From: Lachnospiraceae bacterium
Lineage (GTDB): Bacteria; Bacillota; Clostridia; Lachnospirales; Lachnospiraceae
Direction: 5' to 3'
DNA length: 64,000 nt
Assembly (NCBI GenBank): GCA_910575565.1
Contig: CAJTFL010000002.1
Span: 248,001 to 312,000 of the forward strand
Position numbers and translations under genes: made by a program. The stretch's first letter is position 1; every line of letters starts with the position of its first letter. The notes beneath the pieces were generated by a model. That model had not been told where the DNA came from, did no database searches, and saw nothing but the letters and a program-made list of their open reading frames with translations. Below are positions 17,754-27,102 of the stretch, piece by piece.

Positions 17754-19295
17754 TTACTTCGCGTAATCCGTAACCCGGGACTCCCGGATTACATTTACCT
17801 TAATCTGCCCCGGATACTCAAGTTCATTCTCAATCCGCTTAGAGATATCCCTCGCCAGCAATACCATATCATCATCGCTAATCTGTTCCGGAATCACCAT
17901 AATGCGGATCTCGCGCCCTGCCTGGATGGCAAAGGACTTGTCCACTCCCTTAAAGGCAACTGCAATATCTTCTAACTGTTTCAATCTGTTGGTATATGTT
18001 TCCAGAGTTTCCCTTCTCGCACCCGGCCTTGCCGCAGATATGGTATCTGCCGCCTGTACGATGCAGGCTACTAAACTCTGGGGCTCAACGTCGCCATGAT
18101 GGGACTCCACTGCATTGGTTACGGTTGCCGATTCCTTATACTTCCGGCATAATTCCACACCTAACTGTACATGGGTTCCTTCCTGCTCATGGTCAACGGA
18201 TTTCCCAATGTCATGTAACAGGCCAGCCCGCTTGGCTACCCGCACATCCAGCCCCATCTCCGCAGCCAGCAAGCCTGAAAGCTGCGCTACCTCGATGGAA
18301 TGCTTTAATGCATTCTGGCCGTAACTGGTCCTGAATTTCATTTTTCCCAGAAGCTTCACCAGCTCCGGATGGATGCCGTGGACGCCTACCTCCAAGGTAG
18401 CGGCCTCGCCTTCCTCCCGCATCATGGACTCCACTTCCTTCTGCGCCTTCTCAACCATCTCTTCAATCCTGGCCGGATGGATACGTCCGTCCACGATCAG
18501 TCTTTCCAATGCAATCCTTGCCACTTCCCTCCGGATCGGATCAAATCCGGATAAAACAACGGCTTCCGGGGTATCATCGATAATCAACTCCACACCGGTC
18601 ATCGTTTCCAATGTACGAATATTGCGGCCTTCTCGTCCTATGATCCGGCCCTTCATCTCATCATTCGGAAGCTGTACCACAGAAACGGTAGTCTCGGCAA
18701 CATGGTCCGCCGCGCACCTTTGGATCGCGGTGACAATGTAATCCTTCGCCTTCCGGTCTGCTTCTTCCTTCGCCCTGTTTTCCAGTTCCTTTACTAATTT
18801 TGCGGTATCATGTTTTACATCGTCTTCAACAGATTTTAAAAGATATTCTTTCGCCTGTTCGGAGGTCAGTCCTGAAATTTTCTCCAGTTCCTGTATCCCC
18901 TTGTCGTAAAGTGCGTCCACCTCCGCACTCCGCTTGTTCAGGGCATCCTCTCTTTGCTGTAAACCTGCTTCCCTCTTCTCCAGGGAATCTGCTTTCTTTT
19001 CTACGTTTTCCTCTTTGCTCAGTACGCGCCGTTCATAACGCTGAAGTTCCGCTCTTCTTTCCTTGGTTTCTTTTTCCAGCTCATTCTTTGTCTTTAAGGA
19101 CTCTTCTTTCGCTTCCAGGAGAGCTTCTCGCTTCTTTGTCTCTGCTACCTTTAACGCCTCATCTATTATTTCCCGGGACTTTTCTTCCGCCGAACCAACT
19201 TTGCTTTCATACGTCTTTTTATGGTAAGCGGTAGCCGCAAGCCAGGTAATAGGAGCAACGATAACGAAAGTAATCAATGCTACTAACGGTGACAC
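17754..19295 (-). CDS. rny: Ribonuclease Y
   Basis: 513-aa membrane-anchored endoribonuclease that starts mRNA decay in Firmicutes. A single N-terminal membrane segment ([17 protein letters not shown]) is followed by a long charged coiled coil (about 30-200), a KH RNA-binding domain ([15 protein letters not shown]) and an HD catalytic domain with LLHDIGKS. The start is a GTG at 19295 with GGAGG 7 nt upstream. It has its own near-consensus promoter (19344-19372) between it and recX, so it can be expressed apart from recA. Length is typical. Confidence 0.95.
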   Translation of the reverse strand: MSPLVALITFVIVAPITWLAATAYHKKTYESKVGSAEEKSREIIDEALKVAETKKREALLEAKEESLKTKNELEKETKERRAELQRYERRVLSKEENVEKKADSLEKREAGLQQREDALNKRSAEVDALYDKGIQELEKISGLTSEQAKEYLLKSVEDDVKHDTAKLVKELENRAKEEADRKAKDYIVTAIQRCAADHVAETTVSVVQLPNDEMKGRIIGREGRNIRTLETMTGVELIIDDTPEAVVLSGFDPIRREVARIALERLIVDGRIHPARIEEMVEKAQKEVESMMREEGEAATLEVGVHGIHPELVKLLGKMKFRTSYGQNALKHSIEVAQLSGLLAAEMGLDVRVAKRAGLLHDIGKSVDHEQEGTHVQLGVELCRKYKESATVTNAVESHHGDVEPQSLVACIVQAADTISAARPGARRETLETYTNRLKQLEDIAVAFKGVDKSFAIQAGREIRIMVIPEQISDDDMVLLARDISKRIENELEYPGQIKVNVIRESRVTDYAK

Positions 19296-19343
19296 AGGAG
19301 CACCTCCTTATTTAATTTTCATTGTACGGATACAACAAATATA

Positions 19344-19372
19344 ATTTTAAACGCTTTTCGGTATTATGTCAA
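19344..19372 (-). promoter_or_regulatory. Sigma-A promoter of rny
   Basis: On the minus strand, -35 TTGACA (19367-19372), a 17-bp spacer and -10 TAAAAT (19344-19349), about 50 bp before the rny start codon. Confidence 0.8.
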
Positions 19373-19448
19373 GTATATTAAAAAGTATTCCGTTCTATTC
19401 GGACATCTTGAACAATTTACCAAAAAAAATCCGGTGTTTTTGATGAAA

Positions 19449-20063
19449 TCAGTCGAAATCCTGCCCCGTTACTTTAAGCACTCCACCAATAGCCTCATAA
19501 GAATACCCTTTTCTTGCCAGCATCCCCGCCAGCTTCCCCAAGGTCTTCCGATCCAGGCGGTCCTCTGGGCGGTATCCCTTCTTTTCCAAAATCGCCCGGA
19601 TCTGCGCCTCCTCATCTATAGGGCATCCATCCAAAAGCTCCTGCACCAGGCTGTGGCTAAAGCCCTTCCTCTGCATATCCAAGGCCAGCTGCCGCCTGCT
19701 TTTCCTTCCTGCCTGGCTTTCCACATACCTGGCCCCGTATGCCTCATCATCCACATACCCATACTCCTTTGCCATGGCTATGGCCGCTTCCTTTGCCTCC
19801 ACGGGATACCCCTCACGGGAAAGCAAGTTCTGAAGCTGCTCCTCCGTCTTATCGGAAACCATAAGTGCCCTTAACACCCGCTCCTTCGCCCTGGGAAGCA
19901 AAGCTTTGCTTACCAGAGCCTCATAGCCTTCCCGGGAAAGCTCCCGCCCCTCTTCAATATGGAAGGCCTTAAGCTCGCCAGGATGCAAAATAAGGGCAAG
20001 GCCCTGATCAAACAGAACCTTGCTCCTCTTCCTATCTAAACTCGTGACGGACAGCACCATCAT
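19449..20063 (-). CDS. recX: Regulatory protein RecX
   Basis: 204-aa RecX-family modulator of RecA filaments. It carries the tandem three-helix repeats typical of the family ([50 protein letters not shown]) and ends [15 protein letters not shown]. The start overlaps the recA stop as ATGATG, so it is translationally coupled to recA and falls under the same SOS promoter. This arrangement keeps RecX in proportion to RecA. Confidence 0.9.
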   Translation of the reverse strand: MMVLSVTSLDRKRSKVLFDQGLALILHPGELKAFHIEEGRELSREGYEALVSKALLPRAKERVLRALMVSDKTEEQLQNLLSREGYPVEAKEAAIAMAKEYGYVDDEAYGARYVESQAGRKSRRQLALDMQRKGFSHSLVQELLDGCPIDEEAQIRAILEKKGYRPEDRLDRKTLGKLAGMLARKGYSYEAIGGVLKVTGQDFD

Positions 20064-21136
20064 AAAGCGCCCTCCGGTCCTTCCTCCTTATCCCCGGAAG
20101 GGGTTTTTGCCGGCTTTGCCTCCTCCGGCTGTCCTTCCCCGGGAATCAGGCCGTATTGGATCCTCACTTTCTTTTCCACCTCATCCCTAATCTCCGGGTT
20201 CGCCAGCAGGTAATTCTTCGCGTTCTCCCGGCCCTGGCCGATCTTCGCGCCGTTATACGCATACCAGGCGCCGCTTTTCTCCACAATATTTTCCTTAACC
20301 GCCAGATCAAGGATATCTCCCTCCGTGGAAATCCCCTTGCCGAACATAATATCAAACTCCGCCTCCCTGAAGGGCGGGGCAATCTTGTTCTTCACTACCT
20401 TTACCCGGACGTGGTTCCCGATCATCTCCCCGCCCTGCTTTAAGGTCTCCGTCCTGCGCACATCCAGCCGGACGGAAGAATAAAACTTCAGCGCACGGCC
20501 TCCGGTGGTGGTCTCCGGGTTCCCAAACATCACCCCTACCTTTTCCCGAAGCTGGTTGATGAAAATTACGATGCAGTTGGAGCGGCTGATGGCGGCGGTC
20601 AGCTTCCTTAAGGCCTGGGACATCAATCTGGCCTGCAGGCCCACGTGGGAATCCCCCATGTCCCCGTCAATCTCCGCCTTGGGAACCAGCGCCGCAACAG
20701 AGTCCACGATCACGATATCCACCGCCCCGGAGCGCACCATCGTCTCGGTGATCTCTAAAGCCTGCTCCCCGTTATCCGGCTGGGAAATGTAAAGCTCGTC
20801 AATCTCCACCCCGATATTCTTCGCGTAAACCGGATCCAAGGCGTGCTCCGCGTCAATAAAGCCTGCAATGCCTCCCCGCTTCTGCACCTCCGCCACCATA
20901 TGCAGGGCAACGGTGGTCTTGCCGCTGGACTCCGGCCCGTATATCTCCACAATGCGCCCCTTCGGAACTCCGCCTAACCCCAAAGCAATATCCAGGCTCA
21001 GGGAGCCGGTGGGAACCGTCTCAATATTCATATTCGCCCCGGAATCCCCCAGCTTCATCACGGAGCCTTTCCCGTAAGCCTTCTCAATCTGTGTGATCGC
21101 CGCGTCAAGGGCCTTTAACTTCTCATCTCTCTCCAT
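20060..21136 (-). CDS. recA: Recombinase RecA
   Basis: 358-aa homologous recombination ATPase and SOS co-protease. Walker A is GPESSGKT, Walker B is [13 protein letters not shown], the L1/L2 DNA-binding loops are visible around [19 protein letters not shown] and [16 protein letters not shown], and the C-terminus is acidic. The ATG at 21136 is chosen because GGAGG lies 5 nt upstream; another in-frame ATG 12 nt earlier is too close to that site. It is preceded by a perfect sigma-A promoter with a LexA box just downstream of the -10, so it is SOS-induced. recX follows with overlap. Confidence 0.97.
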   Translation of the reverse strand: MERDEKLKALDAAITQIEKAYGKGSVMKLGDSGANMNIETVPTGSLSLDIALGLGGVPKGRIVEIYGPESSGKTTVALHMVAEVQKRGGIAGFIDAEHALDPVYAKNIGVEIDELYISQPDNGEQALEITETMVRSGAVDIVIVDSVAALVPKAEIDGDMGDSHVGLQARLMSQALRKLTAAISRSNCIVIFINQLREKVGVMFGNPETTTGGRALKFYSSVRLDVRRTETLKQGGEMIGNHVRVKVVKNKIAPPFREAEFDIMFGKGISTEGDILDLAVKENIVEKSGAWYAYNGAKIGQGRENAKNYLLANPEIRDEVEKKVRIQYGLIPGEGQPEEAKPAKTPSGDKEEGPEGAL

Positions 21137-21149
21137 ACCGTCCTCCATG

Positions 21150-21163
21150 CAAACAAATGTTCG
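21150..21163 (-). promoter_or_regulatory. LexA (SOS) box of recA
   Basis: The minus strand reads CGAACATTTGTTTG, an exact match to the CGAAC-N4-GTTYG pattern of Bacillus/Clostridium LexA. It lies between the -10 element and the ribosome binding site, where a bound repressor would block transcription. Confidence 0.9.
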
Positions 21164-21171
21164 TTTTTCTC

Positions 21172-21200
21172 ATTATAATTCAGGATCCTGCAAATGTCAA
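21172..21200 (-). promoter_or_regulatory. Consensus sigma-A promoter of recA
   Basis: Perfect -35 TTGACA (21195-21200), 17-bp spacer and perfect -10 TATAAT (21172-21177) on the minus strand, 36 bp before the recA start codon. Confidence 0.92.
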
Positions 21201-21233
21201 ATACTTCTTGCTTTCATTTAACCACAGATCACG

Positions 21234-21277
21234 AAAAAAAGCAAGATGAAAAATTCCATTTTTTTACATCTTGCTTT
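21234..21277 (-). terminator. Terminator upstream of recA
   Basis: An 11-bp stem (21238-21248 with 21267-21277) followed by seven T on the minus strand insulates recA from the gene unit ending at 21401. Confidence 0.8.
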
Positions 21278-21335
21278 CCGTATAGTAATCTGCCCTGATC
21301 GGGCTGCTTTTTCATGTTTTTGGCGGATCCCAAGT

Positions 21336-21372
21336 TCAAAAATCCTCTTGCAAGCTTGCATCGGATTTCCGA
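21336..21372 (-). terminator. Hairpin with palindromic tip after the DUF212 gene
   Basis: On the minus strand an AAATCC/GGATTTTT stem encloses GATGCAAGCTTGCAAGA, itself palindromic. The same tip sequence, with a TAGC insert, recurs in the hairpin at 50782-50840 with a different outer stem. Confidence 0.55.
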
Positions 21373-21400
21373 CCTTTTGCCCCTGGCATCATATCATCAA

Positions 21401-21865
21401 TCACGAATAAAGCAGGCAGTCCAGACCAAAGGTAAGGCCAATCCCCAAAAGCGCCCCTACAATCACCTGGAATGGCGTGTGCCCCACATACTCCTTCAGC
21501 CGTTCCTGCAGCACTTCACCGCTTAATTTCAGCGGGTTTTCCAAAATAATGGAATTCAAAAGCTTGGCCTGCTTCCCTGTCTCCCTGCGCACCCCCATGG
21601 CGTCATACATCACCACCATAGCCAGCACAAAACTAATGGCAAACTCAAAAGAACCCACGCCGTAACACAGGCCGGAGGCAACCGTTAAGCTGCACACCGT
21701 AGACGCGTGGGAACTGGGCATCCCCCCTGAACCGAATATCCGCTCCGCATTAAAGCTTTTATTGAGCACACAGTCAATCACGGTCTTTAACGCCTGAGCC
21801 ACCGTCCAGCCCATCACCGAACTTACCAATACCTGGTTTTCCAAGATCTGCTGCCAAACACCCAT
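21401..21865 (-). CDS. Divergent PAP2 family (DUF212) membrane protein
   Basis: 154-aa membrane protein of the divergent PAP2/DUF212 family (YuiD-like). It has several hydrophobic segments and the family motifs GSGGMPSSHASTVCSL and MYDAMGVRRETGKQA. The Ser-His pair resembles the acid phosphatase signature of PAP2 enzymes, so lipid phosphate hydrolysis is possible, but no activity is established for this branch. The ATG at 21865 follows a GGAAGGGA site and the family N-terminus; ten upstream codons are not needed. It is last in the glgA-HD-DUF212 run. Confidence 0.88.
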   Translation of the reverse strand: MGVWQQILENQVLVSSVMGWTVAQALKTVIDCVLNKSFNAERIFGSGGMPSSHASTVCSLTVASGLCYGVGSFEFAISFVLAMVVMYDAMGVRRETGKQAKLLNSIILENPLKLSGEVLQERLKEYVGHTPFQVIVGALLGIGLTFGLDCLLYS

Positions 21866-21900
21866 TCCCTTCCTACTTTCTTTGCCGTAAATCAATGAAA

Positions 21901-22530
21901 CTAAAGGAATTTCCTCCGATAAAGGAAATTCACCGCAAACCAGCCCCGCACCTTAAGAGCCGTCTCCGTCAGGCTGCACAGCTTATCCGCGTATACTACC
22001 GCGATCCCCGCCCCGGACATAGGCGGAAGCGGAGTCAGCGGCCACATATGGCGAAGGATCACCTCTTCCTCTTCCTTGGAAAGGAGAAAATGCTCCCTGG
22101 CATTCCTAAGAGCCGTCCTGGGATGGGTAAATCCGTGGAAATGATCACCGGTCTCCCGCGCATGGGTATGCCAGTCATACAGGAACAAATCATGGAGAAG
22201 CCCCGCCCTTGCCGCCGTGCGAAAATCCCAGCCAAATTTTTGGCAGATGCAGTAGCTTAAATAGGATACCTGGATGCAGTGAGCCTTACAGCTGGTGGAG
22301 CCGTGCTGGATAAACCTCTCCATGGAACAGAATACCGGATGGGACAAGATATCCGCCACGCACTCCATATAAACTGGATCCTCCAAGTACGCCTCCTGGT
22401 TGGCCCAGGTGGTATCGGCGGCCCAGCGGGCCGCCGCTCTCCTTTCCTCCCGGGTAAGCAAAGGCAGATGCCTTCCCTCCCCCTTCTGCTCGCCGGCAGA
22501 AGGACATATCTTCCTATCTTCCCGCTCCAT
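21901..22530 (-). CDS. HD domain protein
   Basis: 209-aa predicted metal-dependent phosphohydrolase. The HD pair is in AGLLHDLFLYDWH (about residue 113), with an upstream His (KAHCIQVSYLSY) and later RHMWPL and YADKLCSLTE, in the order expected for the HD superfamily. The substrate is unknown; small HD proteins cleave nucleotides or phosphate esters. It starts 3 nt after the glgA stop and is followed 35 nt later by the DUF212 gene, so the three are likely one transcript. The ribosome binding site is weak, suggesting coupling to glgA. Confidence 0.8.
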   Translation of the reverse strand: MEREDRKICPSAGEQKGEGRHLPLLTREERRAAARWAADTTWANQEAYLEDPVYMECVADILSHPVFCSMERFIQHGSTSCKAHCIQVSYLSYCICQKFGWDFRTAARAGLLHDLFLYDWHTHARETGDHFHGFTHPRTALRNAREHFLLSKEEEEVILRHMWPLTPLPPMSGAGIAVVYADKLCSLTETALKVRGWFAVNFLYRRKFL

Positions 22531-22533
22531 GGC

Positions 22534-23979
22534 CTAGTACCCAATCAGCCAGTCATACAGCTCCTGGTACTTCATGGCAGAAGTGTGCCAGGAGAAATCC
22601 TGCGCCATCGCCCGGTCAATAATCTTATTCCACTCCCGTTTCTTCTCATAATAAACGTGCTTTGCGTAGCGGATGCTGTTTAACATCTCATGGGCATTGT
22701 AATTGGTAAAGGAAAAGCCGGTCCCCCTGCCCTCGTATTCATTGTAAGGCTCTACCGTATCCTTTAGGCCGCCTGTCTCCCGGACAATGGGCACAGTGCC
22801 GTACCGCAGAGCCATCAGCTGGCTTAAGCCGCAGGGCTCAAACAGGGAAGGCATCAGGAAGGCATCGCAGGCAGCGTAAATCTTATGGGACATAGGCTCG
22901 GAATAGTAGATTAACGCCGACACCCGGTCATTATATTTCCAGTCATAATGGCGGAACATATTCTCATACTTTTCATCGCCGGTTCCCAGCACCACCAGCT
23001 GCACATCCTCGGTGCAGATCTCATCCATCACGCACTGAATCAAATCCAGCCCCTTCTGGTCGGTCAATCGGGACACAATGCCGATCATAAACTTATGATC
23101 ATCCCGCTGCAGCCCCAGCTCCTCCTGGAGGGCAGCTTTATTTTTAATCTTTTCCTTGCGGAAATTCTTTGCATTATAGGGCTGGACAATATGGCGATCC
23201 GTCTCCGGATTGAAATCATCATAGTCAATCCCGTTTACGATCCCACGCAGGCTGTTGGAACGGGCCCGCATCAAGCCGTCCAGGCCCTCGCCGTAGAAGG
23301 GCATCTTAATCTCTTCCGCGTAAGTATTGCTGACCGTAGTGATGGCATCGGCAAACACGATGCCGCCCTTTAACATATTGCCGTCCTTGTACGCTTCCAG
23401 CTTATCCGGCGTAAAGTAGTAATCCGGAAGGCCGGAAAGCCTCTGGATCGTCTTCACGTCCCATACGCCCTGGAACTTTAAGTTATGGATGGTAATTACC
23501 GACTTCATGCTGGCGAAAAACTCGCCGTCATGGAATTTATCCTTTAAATGAACCGGGATAAGCCCCGTCTGCCAGTCATGGCAGTGCACCACATCCGGCC
23601 TGAACCCGATGACCGGAAGGGCAGAAAGGGCGGCCTTGGAGAAAAAGGCAAATTTTTCCAGATCGTTGTACCAGTCGCCGTAAGGCTTGTCTCCGCAGAA
23701 ATAGCTTTCATTATCAATAAAATAAAATGTAACCCCTTCGTACACATACTGCAGTATTCCCACATAACGGCTCTGCCCTAAGTAGTCCATATAAAAATGA
23801 TTTACATACTGCATTCCATTCCGCCACTGTTCCTTGATGCAAAGATACTTGGGAATCATCACGCGAACATCGAAGTATTCCTTGTCAAAGCACTTGGGAA
23901 GGGAACCGACCACATCCGCCAGCCCTCCCGTCTTGATAAAAGGAACTGCTTCCGACGCTACGAATAGAATCTTTTTCAT
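22534..23979 (-). CDS. glgA: Glycogen synthase
   Basis: 481-aa GT5 glycosyltransferase that extends alpha-1,4-glucan from ADP-glucose. The N-terminus MKKILFVASEAVPFIKTGG carries the KTGGLADV substrate-binding motif; a C-terminal GT-B domain shows GIVSRLTDQKGLDLI and PSLFEPCGLSQLMALRYG with the conserved Glu. The ATG at 23979 has GGGAGG 7 nt upstream and fits family length; the 29 open codons before it are not translated. No other glg gene is adjacent. Storage polymer synthesis is often tied to sporulation in Clostridia, and spo0A is next upstream. Confidence 0.95.
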   Translation of the reverse strand: MKKILFVASEAVPFIKTGGLADVVGSLPKCFDKEYFDVRVMIPKYLCIKEQWRNGMQYVNHFYMDYLGQSRYVGILQYVYEGVTFYFIDNESYFCGDKPYGDWYNDLEKFAFFSKAALSALPVIGFRPDVVHCHDWQTGLIPVHLKDKFHDGEFFASMKSVITIHNLKFQGVWDVKTIQRLSGLPDYYFTPDKLEAYKDGNMLKGGIVFADAITTVSNTYAEEIKMPFYGEGLDGLMRARSNSLRGIVNGIDYDDFNPETDRHIVQPYNAKNFRKEKIKNKAALQEELGLQRDDHKFMIGIVSRLTDQKGLDLIQCVMDEICTEDVQLVVLGTGDEKYENMFRHYDWKYNDRVSALIYYSEPMSHKIYAACDAFLMPSLFEPCGLSQLMALRYGTVPIVRETGGLKDTVEPYNEYEGRGTGFSFTNYNAHEMLNSIRYAKHVYYEKKREWNKIIDRAMAQDFSWHTSAMKYQELYDWLIGY

Positions 23980-24134
23980 GAAAAAACCTCCCTTGTCACT
24001 ATCCTTCTCAAAAATCCATACCCCTAGTATACAATACTTTTCTCTTTTTAGGAAGTAGATTCTCAAGTTTTTTGCCAGGAATTGACGTTTTTTTGCGGCA
24101 GTTTGGACGGGGCGTCCTCCTGCCCGCCTCCGCT

Positions 24135-24941
24135 TTACTGCATCCGCTTGTAGTCCAGGCGGATCTTGTCAGCAATCAGCGCGATAAACTCAGAATTCGT
24201 AGGCTTGCCTTTCCCATTGCTTACCGTATAGCCGAACAGCTCATTGATGGTTTCCAGCCGCCCCCTGCCCCAGGCGACTTCAATGGCATGGCGGATAGCC
24301 CGCTCCACCCGGCTGGCCGTGGTCTGATGCTTTTTTGCAATGGCCGGATACAGGATCTTGGTCACGGAAGAAAGCATCTCGTGATCCTCCACGGACATGA
24401 TAATCGCGTCCCGCAGGTACTGATATCCCTTAATATGTGCGGGGATCCCGATTTCATGCAGCATATGGGTAACATCATTTTCCAGGTTCTGTTCCATGTA
24501 CTCCTGTTTATCCATATAAGGCTTAACCATCCTAAGCTCCGCCCGCTCCTTATTTTTCTCCTTTATCCGCCCTACCTTGCGGACTTTATCGACAATAATC
24601 TCCTTTGAAAAGGGCTTCATCACATAATAATTGGCTCCCATCCGAAAGGCGTCTGCCGTCATATTTTCGCTCCCGGCGGCCGTCACCATGATGAAAGCCG
24701 GTGTCTTCTTTAAGGTATGGTTTTTCCTGACCTTTTCCATCACCGCGATCCCATCCATCCTTGGCATGATCACATCCAGCAGAACCACATCCGGGACTGT
24801 TTTTACAATCATATTGTATGCATCTTCCCCATTTTCCGCCTTTCCCACCACGGAAAAGTCCGTTTCAGCCTCCAAAATTTCCTGTAACCTCCCTAAAGTC
24901 TGCGGATTATCATCTGCAATCGCAATATTCAGTTCACCCAT
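24135..24941 (-). CDS. spo0A: Sporulation master regulator Spo0A
   Basis: 268-aa response regulator that commits the cell to sporulation. The receiver domain has acidic pocket DD at 10-11, phospho-acceptor Asp56 ([13 protein letters not shown]) and Lys in VMKPFSKE; the C-terminal Spo0A DNA-binding domain is at about 150-268, with [20 protein letters not shown] as the recognition helix region. GGAGG lies before the ATG. A 0A box (25130-25136) about 190 bp upstream suggests autoregulation. In most Clostridia spoIVB lies directly upstream; here spoIVB is 26 kb away. The gene stands alone between glgA and a sugar locus. Confidence 0.97.
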   Translation of the reverse strand: MGELNIAIADDNPQTLGRLQEILEAETDFSVVGKAENGEDAYNMIVKTVPDVVLLDVIMPRMDGIAVMEKVRKNHTLKKTPAFIMVTAAGSENMTADAFRMGANYYVMKPFSKEIIVDKVRKVGRIKEKNKERAELRMVKPYMDKQEYMEQNLENDVTHMLHEIGIPAHIKGYQYLRDAIIMSVEDHEMLSSVTKILYPAIAKKHQTTASRVERAIRHAIEVAWGRGRLETINELFGYTVSNGKGKPTNSEFIALIADKIRLDYKRMQ

Positions 24942-25081
24942 AATTCATTCCTCCTTTTGCCTTTTATGCATCCTGACACCGTGTGCCTGCCCCCAAAGGG
25001 GAACCAAGCGGCTTCAACTTACAGACTGGCATAAACCGGCACGATCTGCATGGAAGCCGCTTTCTTTCCCTTCATTAAGTC

Positions 25082-25111
25082 ATTATAGACTTTGGGATTT
25101 CCGCCGCGCAA
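25082..25111 (-). promoter_or_regulatory. Candidate promoter of spo0A
   Basis: On the minus strand a perfect -10 TATAAT (25082-25087) lies 18 bp from a weak -35 TTGCGC (25106-25111), about 140 bp before spo0A. The poor -35 suits an activator-dependent promoter. No clear sigma-H motif was found. Confidence 0.5.
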
Positions 25112-25129
25112 TGGGTTCTCACCGCATAA

Positions 25130-25157
25130 TTCGACAAAGGAAGTGTAATTTCCTTTG
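25130..25157 (-). promoter_or_regulatory. Spo0A box and overlapping inverted repeat
   Basis: TGTCGAA (25130-25136, minus strand) matches the Spo0A binding consensus TGNCGAA and lies upstream of the candidate spo0A -35. It overlaps an 8-bp inverted repeat, caaaggaa (25135-25142) with ttcctttg (25150-25157). Confidence 0.65.
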
Positions 25158-25250
25158 CAAAGCCCCTATGCTGTCAATTTATCTTCCCACGGAAAAAAAA
25201 TTGCCGAAAAATACTTGACAACAAGATTCCCCAAAAAGCCGGAAAAACCG

Positions 25251-25297
25251 AAAAAAGCCGCCCTGCCAAAAAGCTTTCGCTTTTTAAGCAGGACAGC
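25251..25297 (-). terminator. Strong terminator of the first sugar locus
   Basis: On the minus strand a 10-bp outer stem with G-U pairs (25257-25266 with 25288-25297) and a 7-bp inner stem (25268-25274 with 25279-25285) are followed by TTTTTT. It ends the transcript carrying the metallo-hydrolase at 25310. Confidence 0.85.
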
Positions 25298-25309
25298 TTA
25301 TTTTACTTC

Positions 25310-26116
25310 TTACACCGTAAGGGTCATCCGATCATGGGAAATCATGCCGCCAGTTCCCCACTGGCGCTTCACTTCCTCCTCTGCCCAGTTGGGATTATTT
25401 AAAATCTTAACCCCGTGGTGGATGAATAAAAGCTGCTTTGGCTTCTTCCCATAAGCCTTCAGGCAGTTACAGATCTGCTCAATCTGGTGATGCCCGGTCT
25501 CGATCATCAGCAGATCGCAGTCATCGGGAACCGTATGCTCCAGATCCTCCCTCTCCGTGTCCCCGGAATAAAAGATGGTCTTCCCAAGCATCCGGATCCG
25601 GAAGGAAAAGGATCGCCATGGCGTTCCCTCTTCATGCTTTAAGTGATGGTTATGGACTGCCTCCACGGTAATCCCGTCCTCATCATCCCCGCCTGCATAC
25701 AGGATCCCATCCTGCACGCCGCGGCCCTCATGGGTGTAGGGGCATTTAAAATCATCCTCCGTATGAGCCAAAAGCTGCATCACCGCCTGATAGCTTTCCT
25801 CATAAGGAACGTACACCGGCAGATTATCCGCCAAAAGCTTGCGGCTTTCCACCACGGTCAGCTTCCGGATATCCCAGAGGAGCTTCCCTAAGCCCCCCAC
25901 GTGATCCATATGGCAGTGAGAGATAAAAATCCCCTTGGTTTTCAGCAAATCAAGTCCCATTAAGTAAGCGGTGTAGGAACAGCATTCCCCCGCATCCAGC
26001 CAGTAAAGGCCCTTCTCCGTCTCCAGCGCCACCGAGGTATGATGCCTCCCCTCATACGGCTCCGTGCCGGAACAGCTTCCCAAAATATGTACCTTTATCT
26101 TATCTTCCGGTTTCAT
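25310..26116 (-). CDS. MBL-fold metallo-hydrolase, RNase Z-like
   Basis: 268-aa metallo-beta-lactamase-fold protein. The metal motif is SHCHMDHVGG (about residue 86), with LGSCSGTEPYEGRHHTS at the N-terminus, YSGDTER and the terminal FIHHGVKIL. The fold resembles RNase Z-type hydrolases of the superfamily rather than the glyoxalase II kind at 10639. It lies about 95 bp after the sugar permease genes and before a strong terminator, so it may be read with the transporter. The substrate is unknown; a role in sugar-phosphate or ester cleavage would be speculation. Confidence 0.8.
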   Translation of the reverse strand: MKPEDKIKVHILGSCSGTEPYEGRHHTSVALETEKGLYWLDAGECCSYTAYLMGLDLLKTKGIFISHCHMDHVGGLGKLLWDIRKLTVVESRKLLADNLPVYVPYEESYQAVMQLLAHTEDDFKCPYTHEGRGVQDGILYAGGDDEDGITVEAVHNHHLKHEEGTPWRSFSFRIRMLGKTIFYSGDTEREDLEHTVPDDCDLLMIETGHHQIEQICNCLKAYGKKPKQLLFIHHGVKILNNPNWAEEEVKRQWGTGGMISHDRMTLTV

Positions 26117-26212
26117 ATTAACCTCCTTTTACCATCCATACTTAGCCTGCTTAAGGAGGCGGCATCAAACTGCCGCCCCCCTATTCGCACTGCTTTTATT
26201 CCTTCACTGTTT

Positions 26213-27091
26213 TTATTCCTTTACTGCGCCCACAACCATGCCGGTAACGAAATACTTCTGCAAAAACGGGTAAATCAGCAAAATCGGGATCATGGATACC
26301 ACAACCTTAGCCGAATTAAAGGTAAGGCTGGACATGGCCAACTGCTCCTGCACTTCCTCCGCAGTCATGGTCGCCATCATCTCCGCATTTAAGGAGCTGG
26401 ACAGGGACTGGATATACGTCTGCAGCGGCAGCTTGCTCACCGAGTTAATGTAAATCTTCCCGTCGAAATACGAATTCCAGTGGGTCACTACCGAAAACAG
26501 GCCGATGGTGGCCAGGGAAGGCTTAGACAGTGGCAGATAAATCTGGGTCAGCACCGTCCAGGGGCCTGCGCCGTCCATGCTGGCCGATTCCTCCAGGGAC
26601 TGGGGAACGCCCTTAAAAAAGTTCATTAGCAGAATCACATTAAATACCGGCACTGCCCCCGGAAGTACCAGAGCCCAGAAGGTATCCATCAGGTTCAGCT
26701 TATTAATCACCATAAAGGTAGGAACCAGGCCGCCGTTAAACAGCATGGTAAACACCACGATCCACATATAAATGCTTTTGGTACGGAACTGGCTGCTGGA
26801 CTTGGACAAGGGGTAAGCCGTAAGGATCGTCACCACCATGTTCAAGGATACGCCGATGATTACCCGCTTTACCGAAACCATGAACGACACCCAAAACTGC
26901 GTCTCCTCCAGCATATTGCCGTAGGAAACCGTGGTGAAATTCACCGGCCACAGCCGCACTAACCCCAAGGCCGCGCTAGTTTTATCGCTGAGGGAGATCG
27001 CCACCGTATTTAAGATAGGAATCAGGCAGATCAGCCCGCAAAACAGCAGGGCTAAGTAAATCAGCACGTCCGAAATTTTAAATTTTTTCAT
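26213..27091 (-). CDS. Carbohydrate ABC transporter permease, LplC/YtcP-like
   Basis: 292-aa inner-membrane permease with six predicted membrane helices. The cytoplasmic EAA-type loop that docks the ATPase is EESASMDGAGPWTVL, then YLPLSKPSLATIG. This branch (LplC/YtcP) pairs with LplB-like permeases and large lipoproteins to import oligosaccharides, often from plant or host polysaccharides. It lies 11 nt after the partner permease. No ATP-binding subunit is encoded in the locus; such transporters commonly borrow a shared MsmX-type ATPase. Confidence 0.92.
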   Translation of the reverse strand: MKKFKISDVLIYLALLFCGLICLIPILNTVAISLSDKTSAALGLVRLWPVNFTTVSYGNMLEETQFWVSFMVSVKRVIIGVSLNMVVTILTAYPLSKSSSQFRTKSIYMWIVVFTMLFNGGLVPTFMVINKLNLMDTFWALVLPGAVPVFNVILLMNFFKGVPQSLEESASMDGAGPWTVLTQIYLPLSKPSLATIGLFSVVTHWNSYFDGKIYINSVSKLPLQTYIQSLSSSLNAEMMATMTAEEVQEQLAMSSLTFNSAKVVVSMIPILLIYPFLQKYFVTGMVVGAVKE

Positions 27092-27102
27092 CTGCCCCTC
27101 CT

